A DNA stretch of 64,000 nt from Sphingobacterium yanglingense. Its GTDB lineage: Bacteria > Bacteroidota > Bacteroidia > Sphingobacteriales > Sphingobacteriaceae. The stretch spans positions 47,844 through 111,843 of the forward strand of contig NZ_SNYV01000004.1 of assembly GCF_004363245.1 (NCBI RefSeq), written 5' to 3'. Below the pieces are notes generated by a model. It saw only the letters and a program-made list of their open reading frames with translations, was not told where the DNA came from and did not search any database. Positions 1 to 7,970 of this stretch are shown here, piece by piece. A program made the position numbers and the translations under genes. How positions within the stretch are numbered: position 1 is the first letter of the stretch; the number at the start of each line of letters is the position of its first letter.

Positions 1-795
1 ATTAATAGGCGATTCTTTCCTGTAGTAGTTGGGCTTTCTTTGATTTATCTAATTCTTTTGATGGTAGGCTATTTGGTCTATCGGAATGTGATGATCAATA
101 GCCGCCTGTATCAACTTCAATATGATTTTATTAATAACCTGACTCACGAGTTCAAAACTCCTGTCAGTGTTATCAAAATAGCCGGTAATAATATAAAGAG
201 TGCCGATAAACTATCCGATACCGAGCGGAATATGTACGGACGGATTCTAGATCAGGAAGCGGACAAACTGAATGCCTTAATGAATAAGCTTTTGTCCTTT
301 GCTCAGATTGAGAATAAATCCATTAAGTTTAATGGCGAGTATATTGAATTGAATGAGTTCTGTCAGCATATATTTGATGCGACACACATCAAGTATCCCG
401 ATCTGCAGTTGAATTATAAAATTGATGTGAAAGATGAGATGTATGCAGATCCGGTTCTGTTGACGAGTGTTTTTCAAAATCTAATTGATAATGCGTATAA
501 GTATTCTGCTCCTGATCGAAAGGTTTTGGACATCAGAGTGCAACAAAACAAAAAGAATTTTGTTATTTTATTTAAAGATCGTGGAATTGGTATAGATAAG
601 AAAGAATTTAATAGTATTTTTAAAAAGTTTTACCGCGTCAAGAACCAATTTAACCAGCAAGGAAGTATTGGTTTGGGATTGGCCTTTTGTAAAGAGATCA
701 CAGCGTTTATGGGAGGGGATATAAAAGTGGACAGCCAAATGAATGTTGGTACGGTTTTTACACTTAGTTTTCCTGTAGAAGTTAAAAAAGCATAA
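1..795 (+). CDS. sensor histidine kinase, C-terminal part (cut by window edge)
   Basis: The reading frame is open from base 1, so the gene begins outside the window. What is visible is a hydrophobic membrane segment, then a HisKA domain with the H-box motif THEFKTP (phosphoacceptor His codon at 145-147), and a HATPase_c domain with N box (NLIDNAYKYS), G1 (DRGIGI), F box (FKKFYRV) and G2 (GLGLAF). It is an inner-membrane kinase that autophosphorylates on His and passes phosphate to the regulator that starts 3 nt after its stop codon. The signal sensed is unknown because the sensor domain is missing. An internal TTG at 40 could be mistaken for a start but lies inside the membrane segment. Confidence 0.93.
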   Translation: MNRRFFPVVVGLSLIYLILLMVGYLVYRNVMINSRLYQLQYDFINNLTHEFKTPVSVIKIAGNNIKSADKLSDTERNMYGRILDQEADKLNALMNKLLSFAQIENKSIKFNGEYIELNEFCQHIFDATHIKYPDLQLNYKIDVKDEMYADPVLLTSVFQNLIDNAYKYSAPDRKVLDIRVQQNKKNFVILFKDRGIGIDKKEFNSIFKKFYRVKNQFNQQGSIGLGLAFCKEITAFMGGDIKVDSQMNVGTVFTLSFPVEVKKA

Positions 796-798
796 ATT

Positions 799-1494
799 AT
801 GGAAAAAGATATTACGGTTGCAGTTGTAGAAGATGATGAAAACTTACGTTTTTTAGTAAGTCATCGTTTACAGACAGAGAATTATAAAGTCATCCAAGTA
901 GGAAATGGGTTGGAGGCAGAAAAGTTAATCTTAGAGCTTCAACCAGATATCGTATTGTTGGATTGGATGCTTCCCGGCAAAGAAGGTATTGAAGTCTGTC
1001 AGGCTGTACGCAAGGAAGGGTTTGAAAACATCATTATTATGATGACGGCCAAATCCCAAGATGTAGACAAAATAGACGCCTACAGCTATGGCATCACAGA
1101 CTATATCACCAAGCCTTTCAATATGGATGTACTGGTGGCCATGATTGAGAACAAGGTGCGTTTCTTCGTTCCTAAGAGCAATAATAAAGACGTGCATGTC
1201 TTTGGGAATACCGAGCATCATCCACAGATCCACTCATTGGTTAGGGATGGCAAAAAGATTGAATTGACAATCTTGGAAAACCGTATTCTTTTACATTTTC
1301 TACAGAATATGGGAAGAGAGATTACCCGGGAGGAGCTTATGGAAGTGGTCTGGGGATACAGTTCCAATGTTAATACCAGGACCTTAGATATGCACGTGGT
1401 CCGTTTACGCAAGAAAATCGAGAATAATCCCGATAAACCGACTTACCTACAGACTGTCAGAGGTTTAGGGTATAAGTTTGTCGATGAAGAATAA
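799..1494 (+). CDS. OmpR/PhoB-family response regulator
   Basis: A 231-residue two-domain regulator. The receiver domain (about 5-120) has acidic residues E11-D13, the phospho-acceptor D55 in the motif LLDWMLPG, T83 and K105. The C-terminal winged-helix DNA-binding domain ends in RTLDMHVVRLRKKI and VRGLGYKF, typical of OmpR/PhoB proteins. It starts 3 nt after the upstream kinase stop, so the two form an operon and a cognate pair. A strong terminator-like hairpin follows at 1545-1586. Target genes cannot be read from the sequence. Confidence 0.95.
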   Translation: MEKDITVAVVEDDENLRFLVSHRLQTENYKVIQVGNGLEAEKLILELQPDIVLLDWMLPGKEGIEVCQAVRKEGFENIIIMMTAKSQDVDKIDAYSYGITDYITKPFNMDVLVAMIENKVRFFVPKSNNKDVHVFGNTEHHPQIHSLVRDGKKIELTILENRILLHFLQNMGREITREELMEVVWGYSSNVNTRTLDMHVVRLRKKIENNPDKPTYLQTVRGLGYKFVDEE

Positions 1495-1507
1495 TTTGAT
1501 GGATTTG

Positions 1508-1531
1508 GATAATTAAAACGTTTTAATTATC
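1508..1531. repeat. 24-bp perfect palindrome between regulator and greA
   Basis: Every base from 1508 to 1531 pairs with its mirror position, centred on AACGTT (the arms read ATAATTAAAA and TTTTAATTAT). It lies 14 nt after the regulator stop and just before the terminator hairpin. It could be a protein-binding operator or a second hairpin; nothing in the sequence decides. Confidence 0.75.
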
Positions 1532-1544
1532 TTCGTCAATATCG

Positions 1545-1586
1545 AACAAGACCACTCTTTCGGAATGAGGAAAGAGTGGTCTTGTT
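1545..1586 (+). terminator. intrinsic terminator after the two-component operon
   Basis: A perfect 17-bp stem (left arm 1545-1561, right arm 1570-1586) with an 8-nt loop, followed by a T-rich tract. It separates the kinase/regulator pair from greA. Confidence 0.9.
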
Positions 1587-1635
1587 TCTTTTTTATTAAG
1601 AATTAGTATTTACTATTTAAGTTAATTGAATAATT

Positions 1636-2109
1636 ATGGCGGAAGTAACTTATTACACAGAAGACGGGTTAGCGAAGTTAAAAGAAGAACTACAGTACCT
1701 AAAAACTGAAGGAAGGGCTAAAATAGCCAATGCCATCGCAGAAGCTAGGGACAAAGGTGACTTGTCAGAAAATGCAGAATATGATGCTGCAAAAGAGGCA
1801 CAGGGACTACATGAGGCAAAGATTGCCAAATTGGAAGATGTGTTGGCAAGTGCACGATTAATCGATGAATCTAAATTAGATCTTTCCAAAGTATTGGCCC
1901 TTTCTATCGTTAAGATAAAGAACAAGAAAAACGGAGCGGAGATGACATATCAATTGGTATCGGAGACCGAAGCGGATCTAAAAGCCGGTAAGATATCTGT
2001 TAAATCTCCTATCGCGCAGGGATTGTTAGGTAAATCTGTTGGAGACGTTGCTAAAGTGAATGTACCAGCAGGTGAAATCGAACTTGAGATATTGGATATT
2101 TCTAGATAA
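1636..2109 (+). CDS. greA: transcription elongation factor GreA
   Basis: At 157 residues it matches the usual GreA length (about 158). The N-terminal antiparallel coiled coil (about 1-75) contains the typical stretch RDKGDLSENAEYDAAKE, whose acidic tip projects into the RNA polymerase secondary channel. The C-terminal FKBP-like domain ends with SPIAQGLLGKSVGD and a VPAGEIELEILDI tail. GreA stimulates cleavage of backtracked transcripts so that stalled polymerase can resume. The gene sits alone between two terminators, apart from a HIT gene 220 nt downstream, and looks like an independent unit. Confidence 0.97.
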   Translation: MAEVTYYTEDGLAKLKEELQYLKTEGRAKIANAIAEARDKGDLSENAEYDAAKEAQGLHEAKIAKLEDVLASARLIDESKLDLSKVLALSIVKIKNKKNGAEMTYQLVSETEADLKAGKISVKSPIAQGLLGKSVGDVAKVNVPAGEIELEILDISR

Positions 2110-2121
2110 TATTTAAGATAG

Positions 2122-2205
2122 GTTATGAGCGGACTGCCATAACCGCTCTCATAACTTTATAATTCAACGGGAGAGCCATAGTTTCTGTGGCTCTCCCGCT
2201 TTTTT
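2122..2205 (+). terminator. tandem hairpins after greA
   Basis: Two hairpins in series. The first (2122-2154) pairs GTTATGAG-CGG with CCG-CTCATAAC around a 2-nt bulge. The second (2168-2198) has a 14-bp stem with one G-T pair and a 3-nt loop, followed by TTTTTT. The second is a clear intrinsic terminator; the first may assist or may be a separate RNA structure. Confidence 0.85.
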
Positions 2206-2297
2206 GGGGAGTTTTGTCTATGTGTGCATAATGTCAGAAAAAATAGGAGGTTCCAACTTTCATTGTAGTTTATGCAAATACTTGTTGAAGGTTTTGT

Positions 2298-2305
2298 TAT
2301 ATTTG
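2298..2305 (+). promoter_or_regulatory. Bacteroidota-type -7 box (TATATTTG) for the HIT gene
   Basis: TATATTTG matches the TAnnTTTG -7 consensus of Bacteroidota sigma-ABfr promoters and lies 24 nt before the start codon of the HIT gene. I do not see a TTG at the expected -33 distance, so only the -7 box is supported. Confidence 0.5.
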
Positions 2306-2329
2306 TTCATTGATCAACTTGAAAGATAA

Positions 2330-2743
2330 ATGTCTACAATATTTTCAAAGATTATTTCTGGCGAGATACCAGCCTATAAAGTTGCTGAAAGCAATGATTA
2401 TTTGGCTTTTTTAGATATTTCTCCGCTTACTCCAGGACATGTATTGGTTATCCCAAAGACGGAAACTGATTATATATTCGATATTAACGACGATGAGTAT
2501 ATGGGAATGTGGGTATTTGCCAAAATTGTAGCCCAAGGCATAAAGAAAGTGTTCCCTTGCCGAAAAGTCGGAGTAGCAGTTGTCGGTTTAGAGGTAGCAC
2601 ACGCTCATATACATCTTATCCCGCTTAATGAAGTGAGCGATATGAATTTTGAAAAGGCAAAATTGTCTTTACCTACAGAGGAAATGACTAAGATAGCGGA
2701 TGATATCCGTCACGCAGTGGTCTCTATCACTAATGGCGAGTAG
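2330..2743 (+). CDS. HIT family nucleotide-binding hydrolase
   Basis: The 137-residue protein carries the histidine triad HAHIHLI at residues 91-97 (H91, H93, H95); in HIT hydrolases the middle His attacks the alpha-phosphate of the nucleotide substrate. The N-terminal GEIPAYKVAE and the LTPGHVLVIPK strand are typical of the HinT/Hit branch, which acts on purine nucleoside phosphoramidates and related substrates. It is cytosolic. The next gene on the same strand (DedA family) starts 34 nt later. The exact substrate cannot be told. Confidence 0.9.
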   Translation: MSTIFSKIISGEIPAYKVAESNDYLAFLDISPLTPGHVLVIPKTETDYIFDINDDEYMGMWVFAKIVAQGIKKVFPCRKVGVAVVGLEVAHAHIHLIPLNEVSDMNFEKAKLSLPTEEMTKIADDIRHAVVSITNGE

Positions 2744-2777
2744 TCAAAGCCTCATACTCGTATCCTAACAAAGAAAT

Positions 2778-3428
2778 ATGCAAGAATTTTTAGTGTCATT
2801 TCAACAATTATTGGACGCTGAGTACTTATTAAGTCATGGCGGGTTCTATATTGTTTGTTTAATTGTATTTGCAGAGACCGGACTCTTCTTTGGCTTTTTT
2901 CTGCCGGGGGATTATCTTTTATTTTTAGCGGGGTTATTCTGTGCACTCAATAAGATTGATGTAGGTATTACGACCATGTATTTTGGTATCTTAGGAGCAG
3001 GTATCTTGGGTAATTTTGCAGGCTATTGGTTTGGATATCGAACGGGGCCCATGCTCTTCAAGCGGAAGGATTCGTTGATTTTCAAACGGAAATACGTCGT
3101 CATGGCTGAAGAGTTTTATCAGAAATATGGTGGTACAGCATTAGTTATAGGGCGGTTTGTGCCAATTATTCGTACATTTGCGCCAATATTTGCTGGAGTG
3201 GTTAAGTTGGACTTTAAGAAATTTGTGCTTTATAACGTTTTAGGCGCATTTATCTGGGTGTCCGTCTTGACTCTTTCGGGATATTATTTGGGGGAGCTTT
3301 TCCCTTCTATCATTAATTATGTAGAGTATATTATTGTCGGTATGATTGTTATTGCTTTCTTACCTATAATTATTGCTTTACTAAAACGATGGATAAAAGG
3401 CCAAAAAGAAAAAAAAGAAACAAAATAA
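2778..3428 (+). CDS. DedA family membrane protein
   Basis: A 216-residue protein of the DedA/VTT (SNARE-associated) family. It shows GFFLPGDYLLFLAG in the first re-entrant segment and the conserved block GRFVPIIRTFAPIFAGV, followed by two membrane helices and a basic tail (RWIKGQKEKKE). DedA proteins are inner-membrane proteins; several have been linked to recycling of the lipid carrier undecaprenyl phosphate and to phospholipid scrambling or membrane homeostasis. Which role this one has is not evident. It is followed after 15 nt by ppa on the same strand. Confidence 0.92.
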   Translation: MQEFLVSFQQLLDAEYLLSHGGFYIVCLIVFAETGLFFGFFLPGDYLLFLAGLFCALNKIDVGITTMYFGILGAGILGNFAGYWFGYRTGPMLFKRKDSLIFKRKYVVMAEEFYQKYGGTALVIGRFVPIIRTFAPIFAGVVKLDFKKFVLYNVLGAFIWVSVLTLSGYYLGELFPSIINYVEYIIVGMIVIAFLPIIIALLKRWIKGQKEKKETK

Positions 3429-3443
3429 ACAGTAAATATATTA

Positions 3444-3986
3444 ATGAGTACACAACACCCTTGGCACCAAGTTTCTCCTGGTGAGGACCTGCCAAATTCC
3501 GTAAATGCTATTATAGAAATACCTAAAGGATCGAAAGCGAAATACGAAATCGATAAGGATAGCGGCTTACTAAAATTGGATAGAGTTTTATTCTCTTCAG
3601 TGATGTATCCTGCAAACTACGGCTTCATCCCTCAAACTTACTGTGATGATAAAGATCCATTAGATATTTTGGTTCTTTGTTCTGTGGATGTCGTTCCTAT
3701 GAGCCTTATCGAAGCTAAAGTTATTGGTGTAATGCACATGATCGATGGCGGTGAACAAGATGACAAGATTATTGCTGTAGCAAAAAATGATATGTCTGTT
3801 AATCACATTAACGATCTTTCTGAATTACCTCCGCATACGATGAAAGAGATTGTACGTTTCTTCCAGGATTACAAAGCCCTAGAAGGTAAAAATGTAACAA
3901 TTGAAAATTTATATGGCCGTACTTACGCTCAAAATGTTATCTTAGAGAGTATTGAGTTGTACAACAAAGATATAAGAAACAAATAA
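3444..3986 (+). CDS. ppa: inorganic pyrophosphatase
   Basis: A 180-residue family I soluble pyrophosphatase hydrolysing pyrophosphate to two phosphates and so pulling biosynthetic reactions forward. The diagnostic DDKDPLD motif (68-74) supplies metal-binding aspartates; [11 protein letters not shown] lies just before it, and KYEIDK and the [11 protein letters not shown] segment fit the family. Length and domain coverage are normal. The gene starts 15 nt after dedA and ends 6 nt before the CorC-like gene, so these are probably cotranscribed. Confidence 0.96.
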   Translation: MSTQHPWHQVSPGEDLPNSVNAIIEIPKGSKAKYEIDKDSGLLKLDRVLFSSVMYPANYGFIPQTYCDDKDPLDILVLCSVDVVPMSLIEAKVIGVMHMIDGGEQDDKIIAVAKNDMSVNHINDLSELPPHTMKEIVRFFQDYKALEGKNVTIENLYGRTYAQNVILESIELYNKDIRNK

Positions 3987-3992
3987 CCCCTG

Positions 3993-5306
3993 ATGGCCCT
4001 CGATATTTTTTGGACAATTTTTTTAGTTTTTGCAAACGGTTTTTTTGTTGCTGCTGAGTTTGCTATAGTAAAGGTAAGAGCATCTCAAATTGAGTTGCAG
4101 GCAAAGTCGGGTAGCAATGTCGCTAAAATTGCGAAAAATATTACAGAGCATTTGGATAAATACCTAGCTGCTACGCAGCTAGGTATTACTTTAGCTTCTC
4201 TAGGCTTAGGGTGGAAGGGTGAAGCTGTAATGACACAGCTCGTATCCCAGCTATTTGCGTATCTGCAAGTAGATGTATCGCAAGGGTGGGCCAAATGGGC
4301 TGGATTTGCAATCGCATTCGGTACTATCACGTTTCTACATGTTGTATTGGGTGAGCTCGCACCAAAATCCATTGCGATTCAAAAGCCTGTAGCGACGACC
4401 ATGAAAGTTGCTATTCCTTTACGTATTTTTTCTTGGGTATTAATGCCTTTAATTTACGTTTTTAACGGATTTGCTAACTTTTTATTGAGGTTGGTAGGTA
4501 TACACCCCAATCCTCACGATTCGACGCACTCTTCCGAAGAGCTTCAATACCTTTTAGAAAAAGGAAAGGAGTCTGGGGCGTTGAATACTTCAGAACATGA
4601 GCTTATTAAGAATGTCTTTGACTTTAATGAACGTGTCGTAAAAAACATTATGGTACCCCGTACCAAGATAATCGCTGTGGAGATTGATGATTCTGCCGAA
4701 GAGTTCATTAATACGGTTACAGAAGAAGGTTACTCCCGTATTCCTATTTATGATGATAATATTGATCAGATAGTAGGGGTGGTACACACCAAAGATATCC
4801 TTCCCTTATTGGTTAAAGGGAAAGAGGTAGTCTTAAAAAATATAATGCGTAAGCCTTACTTTATTCCTGAGACAAAGAAAATCAATGATTTGATGACGGA
4901 GTTTCAGTTAAAGCGCATTCAGATTGCATTTGTTCTAGATGAATTTGGTGGTACTTCCGGTATGGTTACCTTGGAAGATATTGTCGAAGAACTGGTTGGA
5001 GAGATACAGGATGAGTATGACGAGGAAACACCTGTTGTCGAGCGTATTTCCGAAACGGAGTACATGGTAGATGCTGGTGCTTCTGTACACGATTCTAACG
5101 GTTATCTACCTTTGGAACTTCCAGAAAGCTCGGATTATGATACCATAGCTGGATTGGTCAGCCACGTGTTTGAGAAAATCCCTGATGTCGGCGAATCTAC
5201 AGAGGAGTTTGGTTATGTGTTTACCATTATGAAAAAGACACAACAAAACATCGAGTTTGTGAAATTGGATTTGGTAGAGACGGCCAATGATGATGACGAC
5301 GAATAA
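3993..5306 (+). CDS. CNNM/CorC-HlyC type membrane protein with CBS domains
   Basis: A 437-residue protein with the three-part layout of the hemolysin/CorC family: a DUF21 membrane domain (about 1-195, with GFFVAAEFAIVKVRAS at the start and LGELAPKSIAI), a CBS pair (about 210-330, beginning IMVPRTKI and including GYSRIPIYDDN), and a C-terminal CorC_HlyC domain (about 345-430). Homologues are linked to magnesium or cobalt transport and resistance; the transport role here is inferred from the family. It lies between ppa and rsmE with gaps of only 6 and 5 nt. Confidence 0.93.
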   Translation: MALDIFWTIFLVFANGFFVAAEFAIVKVRASQIELQAKSGSNVAKIAKNITEHLDKYLAATQLGITLASLGLGWKGEAVMTQLVSQLFAYLQVDVSQGWAKWAGFAIAFGTITFLHVVLGELAPKSIAIQKPVATTMKVAIPLRIFSWVLMPLIYVFNGFANFLLRLVGIHPNPHDSTHSSEELQYLLEKGKESGALNTSEHELIKNVFDFNERVVKNIMVPRTKIIAVEIDDSAEEFINTVTEEGYSRIPIYDDNIDQIVGVVHTKDILPLLVKGKEVVLKNIMRKPYFIPETKKINDLMTEFQLKRIQIAFVLDEFGGTSGMVTLEDIVEELVGEIQDEYDEETPVVERISETEYMVDAGASVHDSNGYLPLELPESSDYDTIAGLVSHVFEKIPDVGESTEEFGYVFTIMKKTQQNIEFVKLDLVETANDDDDE

Positions 5307-5311
5307 GTATA

Positions 5312-6025
5312 ATGCAGCTTTTTTACACCCCTGATATAGAACCCCATCATGCCGCTTTTCTTCTGAATGAAGAAGAAAGCAAACACGCTGTTAGAGTATT
5401 ACGGCTACAGGTCGGAGATACCATACATCTTGTTGATGGGAGAGGTGGGCTATATGAAACCGAAATATTGGATGCGCATCCCAAGCGCACGAGTCTAAAG
5501 ATATTAAAGGTTCAGACCGAATTTGGGATATTGCCCTATCGTTTACATATGGTAGTGGCTCCGACAAAGAATATGGATAGACTGGAGTGGTTCTTAGAGA
5601 AAGCTACTGAAGTCGGGTTGCATGAGTTTACTCCCATAATCTGTGAGCATTCCGAAAGGAAAGAAGTGAAGGTAGAGCGTTTAGAGAAAGTTGCAATTTC
5701 TGCGATGAAACAATCTTTAAAAGCATATATGCCTCGAGTAAACCCAGCTATTTCTTTCCATAAATTTATACAACAAGCAACTGAAACGAGAACCAATAAA
5801 GGGCTTGCACATTGTGTCGATGCGGAGAAGAAATATATCGCTACGGCTTTTGAGCCTAAAGGTGATTACTTGTTGCTCATAGGTCCTGAGGGAGATTTCT
5901 CCGAAAAAGAAATAAGCCAGGCATTAGATGCTGGCTTTATTCCTATTTCCTTGGGTGATGCGAGGTTACGTACCGAAACGGCAGCACTCGCTTCTACAAT
6001 CGAAGTGTCTTTATTGAATCGCTAA
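5312..6025 (+). CDS. rsmE: 16S rRNA (uracil1498-N3)-methyltransferase
   Basis: A 237-residue SPOUT-class methyltransferase. The N-terminal PUA-like part contains KHAVRVLRLQVGD, the middle has EKATEVGLHEFTPIICEHSER, and the SAM-binding knot is formed by IGPEGDFSEKE and LGDARLRTETAAL. These motifs are characteristic of RsmE, which methylates N3 of U1498 in 16S rRNA. It is the last gene of the rightward run; its stop overlaps by 4 bp the stop of the convergent DUF3299-like gene. Confidence 0.96.
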   Translation: MQLFYTPDIEPHHAAFLLNEEESKHAVRVLRLQVGDTIHLVDGRGGLYETEILDAHPKRTSLKILKVQTEFGILPYRLHMVVAPTKNMDRLEWFLEKATEVGLHEFTPIICEHSERKEVKVERLEKVAISAMKQSLKAYMPRVNPAISFHKFIQQATETRTNKGLAHCVDAEKKYIATAFEPKGDYLLLIGPEGDFSEKEISQALDAGFIPISLGDARLRTETAALASTIEVSLLNR

Positions 6026-6504
6026 CGGATTAGTTCTGCTTCGAATAGCTGTATCTCTGCATTTCCTTTGAGCGGTTCTGGATTGAATTTCATCTTCCCC
6101 TTAATCTTAATAGGCTCCTCCGTATACTTGATACTTCCTTTTTTCATAAATATTTCGACCATTGGGGGGATACCGTTGGTTCCACAGAATTGACATTGTG
6201 CAATTGGTAGTACCGATAACATAAAAGTGCTGTGGTTTCGGCCACTCGTAAGCGGTACGATATATCCCGGCAAGTCCACAATTTTGTTCTCCAGTTTTTT
6301 CAGCTCTGGCGGATAATGCGGAGTATAAACCTTTTTGTTGCCCTCTGTACTGACTTTGTACATCATTTTGTCGATGGCTTCCCAGGTATTGTTCATCATC
6401 GGAGTGTGATCCGGAACATTGAGGTTGGGATAATCTTTTATCTGAGCATTTGAAATCAATGTGCTCAGCAAAAGAAAGTTTAGTATTAGAAATAATTTGT
6501 TCAT
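6022..6504 (-). CDS. DUF3299-like secreted protein of an ABC operon
   Basis: 160 residues starting with a signal peptide (MNKLFLILNFLLLSTLISNA, cleavage near residue 20). The core IVDLPGYIVPL followed by a strand-rich segment and a CQFCG motif (two nearby cysteines) resembles DUF3299 proteins, whose members are small periplasmic proteins often found beside ABC permeases. The C-terminal part (KIKGKMKFN and following) looks like a single OB-like or beta domain. It begins 31 nt after the permease stop and is the third gene of a leftward operon. A role as periplasmic partner in metal handling is inferred from the neighbours. Confidence 0.65.
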   Translation of the reverse strand: MNKLFLILNFLLLSTLISNAQIKDYPNLNVPDHTPMMNNTWEAIDKMMYKVSTEGNKKVYTPHYPPELKKLENKIVDLPGYIVPLTSGRNHSTFMLSVLPIAQCQFCGTNGIPPMVEIFMKKGSIKYTEEPIKIKGKMKFNPEPLKGNAEIQLFEAELIR

Positions 6505-6535
6505 TCTCTGTATTGTCTATGCTTCTATCCTTTTA

Positions 6536-7969
6536 TTATTTGGATGATAATGTTTTTGAAATAGTTGTGTTATAGGCTTTAAATGCAGGTATCAACGCTG
6601 CTACTATACCTAATGCTATCGCTGCTAATAGAATAAGCAATTCATTTGGGTATAGCTTGAATGCCTCAATAAAATCTGCACTCTGACTGGTCTGCGTACT
6701 TATATAATACAGTATGGTATGTCCCATCAGTAGACCGACCAGACCACCGATCAAGGTAATGACCAGCCCTTCGGTTACGACTAAGGCAAAGAGTTTTGTC
6801 TTGGAGGCTCCCATGGTACGCATGATTGCCATATCATACCGTCTATCTTTCAAGGCATTGTAGAGGCTTATAAAGACACTCAGTGCTGCAATCAGCATAA
6901 TCACATAAGCCAATATAGCTAATGAATCCAGACCTACACCTAATAACGAAAAAATCCTAGAGCTCTCTATTGCTGGTGAAGCCGCTTGCATATGTGTACT
7001 TTGGTTGATCAATCGAGGTAGCACGCCTATTGCTGCTGGTGAGCTATATTTGACTAACAGAGCAGTGATTTCGACCCCGTGGTCTTCAATCATATCCTGT
7101 CCTATGCTTTTGACCATAGCAGGTGATTCCATTCTAGGCTTTTCTTTAACCAATTCTTCTTCAGCTTCCGCATGGTCATGTGTATGCTCCTGTGCTGTTG
7201 CATGTTCATGGTTGTGCTCTTCTCCGTCTCCGTGCTCATGTTTATGGTCCTCCGCCTTATGTTCATGTGTCGAATCGCTATGATGTGCATGATCGTGGTC
7301 ATGGTCATGGTCATGGTCACAGTTTGGACCATGTATGTGTTCGCCATCATGCGCTATGCCATGTACCTCCCATACGCTCGCTAGGTTGGATAGTATAAGA
7401 TTGTCTACGACAGACCTAGCTGGTGCCAGTATACCAACCACTTTGAATGGATGGTCATCATGGACGTGCGCATCAGCTGATAGGCCATGCGCACTATGTA
7501 TTTCATCACCGATTTTTAACTGATGCTTGCGGGCTACTTCGGCACCAAGTACAATCTCAAAGCTTTTCGACCATAATGCCCCCTCAGCAAGCTTCAGTTC
7601 ATAGAGTCCCATAAAAGAAGTATCCGTGCCAATAATCCGGTGCCCCTTAAAATTATCCCCCAAAGAGATTGGAACAGCCAATTGTACAAAAGGATTTTCG
7701 GCTATCTTGTTTGCTTCCGCTAATGATATATTGCCTGTAGGGTTGTCTACATGGTATAGACTACTCAATATTAATTGCATCGGGCTACCTTTGGCACCGA
7801 TTACCAAGTCTACATTCTTACTATTGTTCTCTAGTTGCTTTTCAAAGGTATCTCCCGATATATATATAACCAATAGTATAGCAACACCGAATGCGGTCAA
7901 GACTATACTCAATAGGGTGGCGCCCCATTGTTGGGTAATATTCTTCCAGACTAATGCAAAATTGTTCAT
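6536..7969 (-). CDS. FtsX/MacB-type ABC permease with His-rich periplasmic loop
   Basis: 477 residues with the MacB/LolC topology: one N-terminal membrane helix (about 18-38), a long periplasmic region with a MacB_PCD-like fold, and three C-terminal helices (about 345-470; the FtsX motif region includes MAIMRTMGASKTKLF). Inserted in the periplasmic region is a stretch (about 203-266) with 22 histidines, largely HD, HE and HK alternations, which should bind divalent metal such as zinc. The ATPase gene ends 1 nt upstream. The encoding DNA has an in-frame 6-bp microsatellite (7297-7319). Family known; metal transport is inferred. Confidence 0.85.
   Translation of the reverse strand: MNNFALVWKNITQQWGATLLSIVLTAFGVAILLVIYISGDTFEKQLENNSKNVDLVIGAKGSPMQLILSSLYHVDNPTGNISLAEANKIAENPFVQLAVPISLGDNFKGHRIIGTDTSFMGLYELKLAEGALWSKSFEIVLGAEVARKHQLKIGDEIHSAHGLSADAHVHDDHPFKVVGILAPARSVVDNLILSNLASVWEVHGIAHDGEHIHGPNCDHDHDHDHDHAHHSDSTHEHKAEDHKHEHGDGEEHNHEHATAQEHTHDHAEAEEELVKEKPRMESPAMVKSIGQDMIEDHGVEITALLVKYSSPAAIGVLPRLINQSTHMQAASPAIESSRIFSLLGVGLDSLAILAYVIMLIAALSVFISLYNALKDRRYDMAIMRTMGASKTKLFALVVTEGLVITLIGGLVGLLMGHTILYYISTQTSQSADFIEAFKLYPNELLILLAAIALGIVAALIPAFKAYNTTISKTLSSK
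7297..7319. repeat. GGTCAT hexanucleotide microsatellite in the permease gene
   Basis: Almost four copies of GGTCAT in tandem (reading ATGACC on the coding strand, encoding His-Asp pairs). Because the unit is 6 bp, gain or loss of copies would keep the frame and only change the number of metal-binding His-Asp pairs. Confidence 0.85.
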
Positions 7970-7970
7970 A

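Noticed and set aside
7005..7398. Several overlapping open frames on both strands across the His-rich part of the permease gene
   Set aside because: They arise from the repetitive CAT/GTC codons of the His-rich stretch, have Met-, Cys- or His-rich nonsense compositions, and lack conserved domains; the permease frame covers the region.
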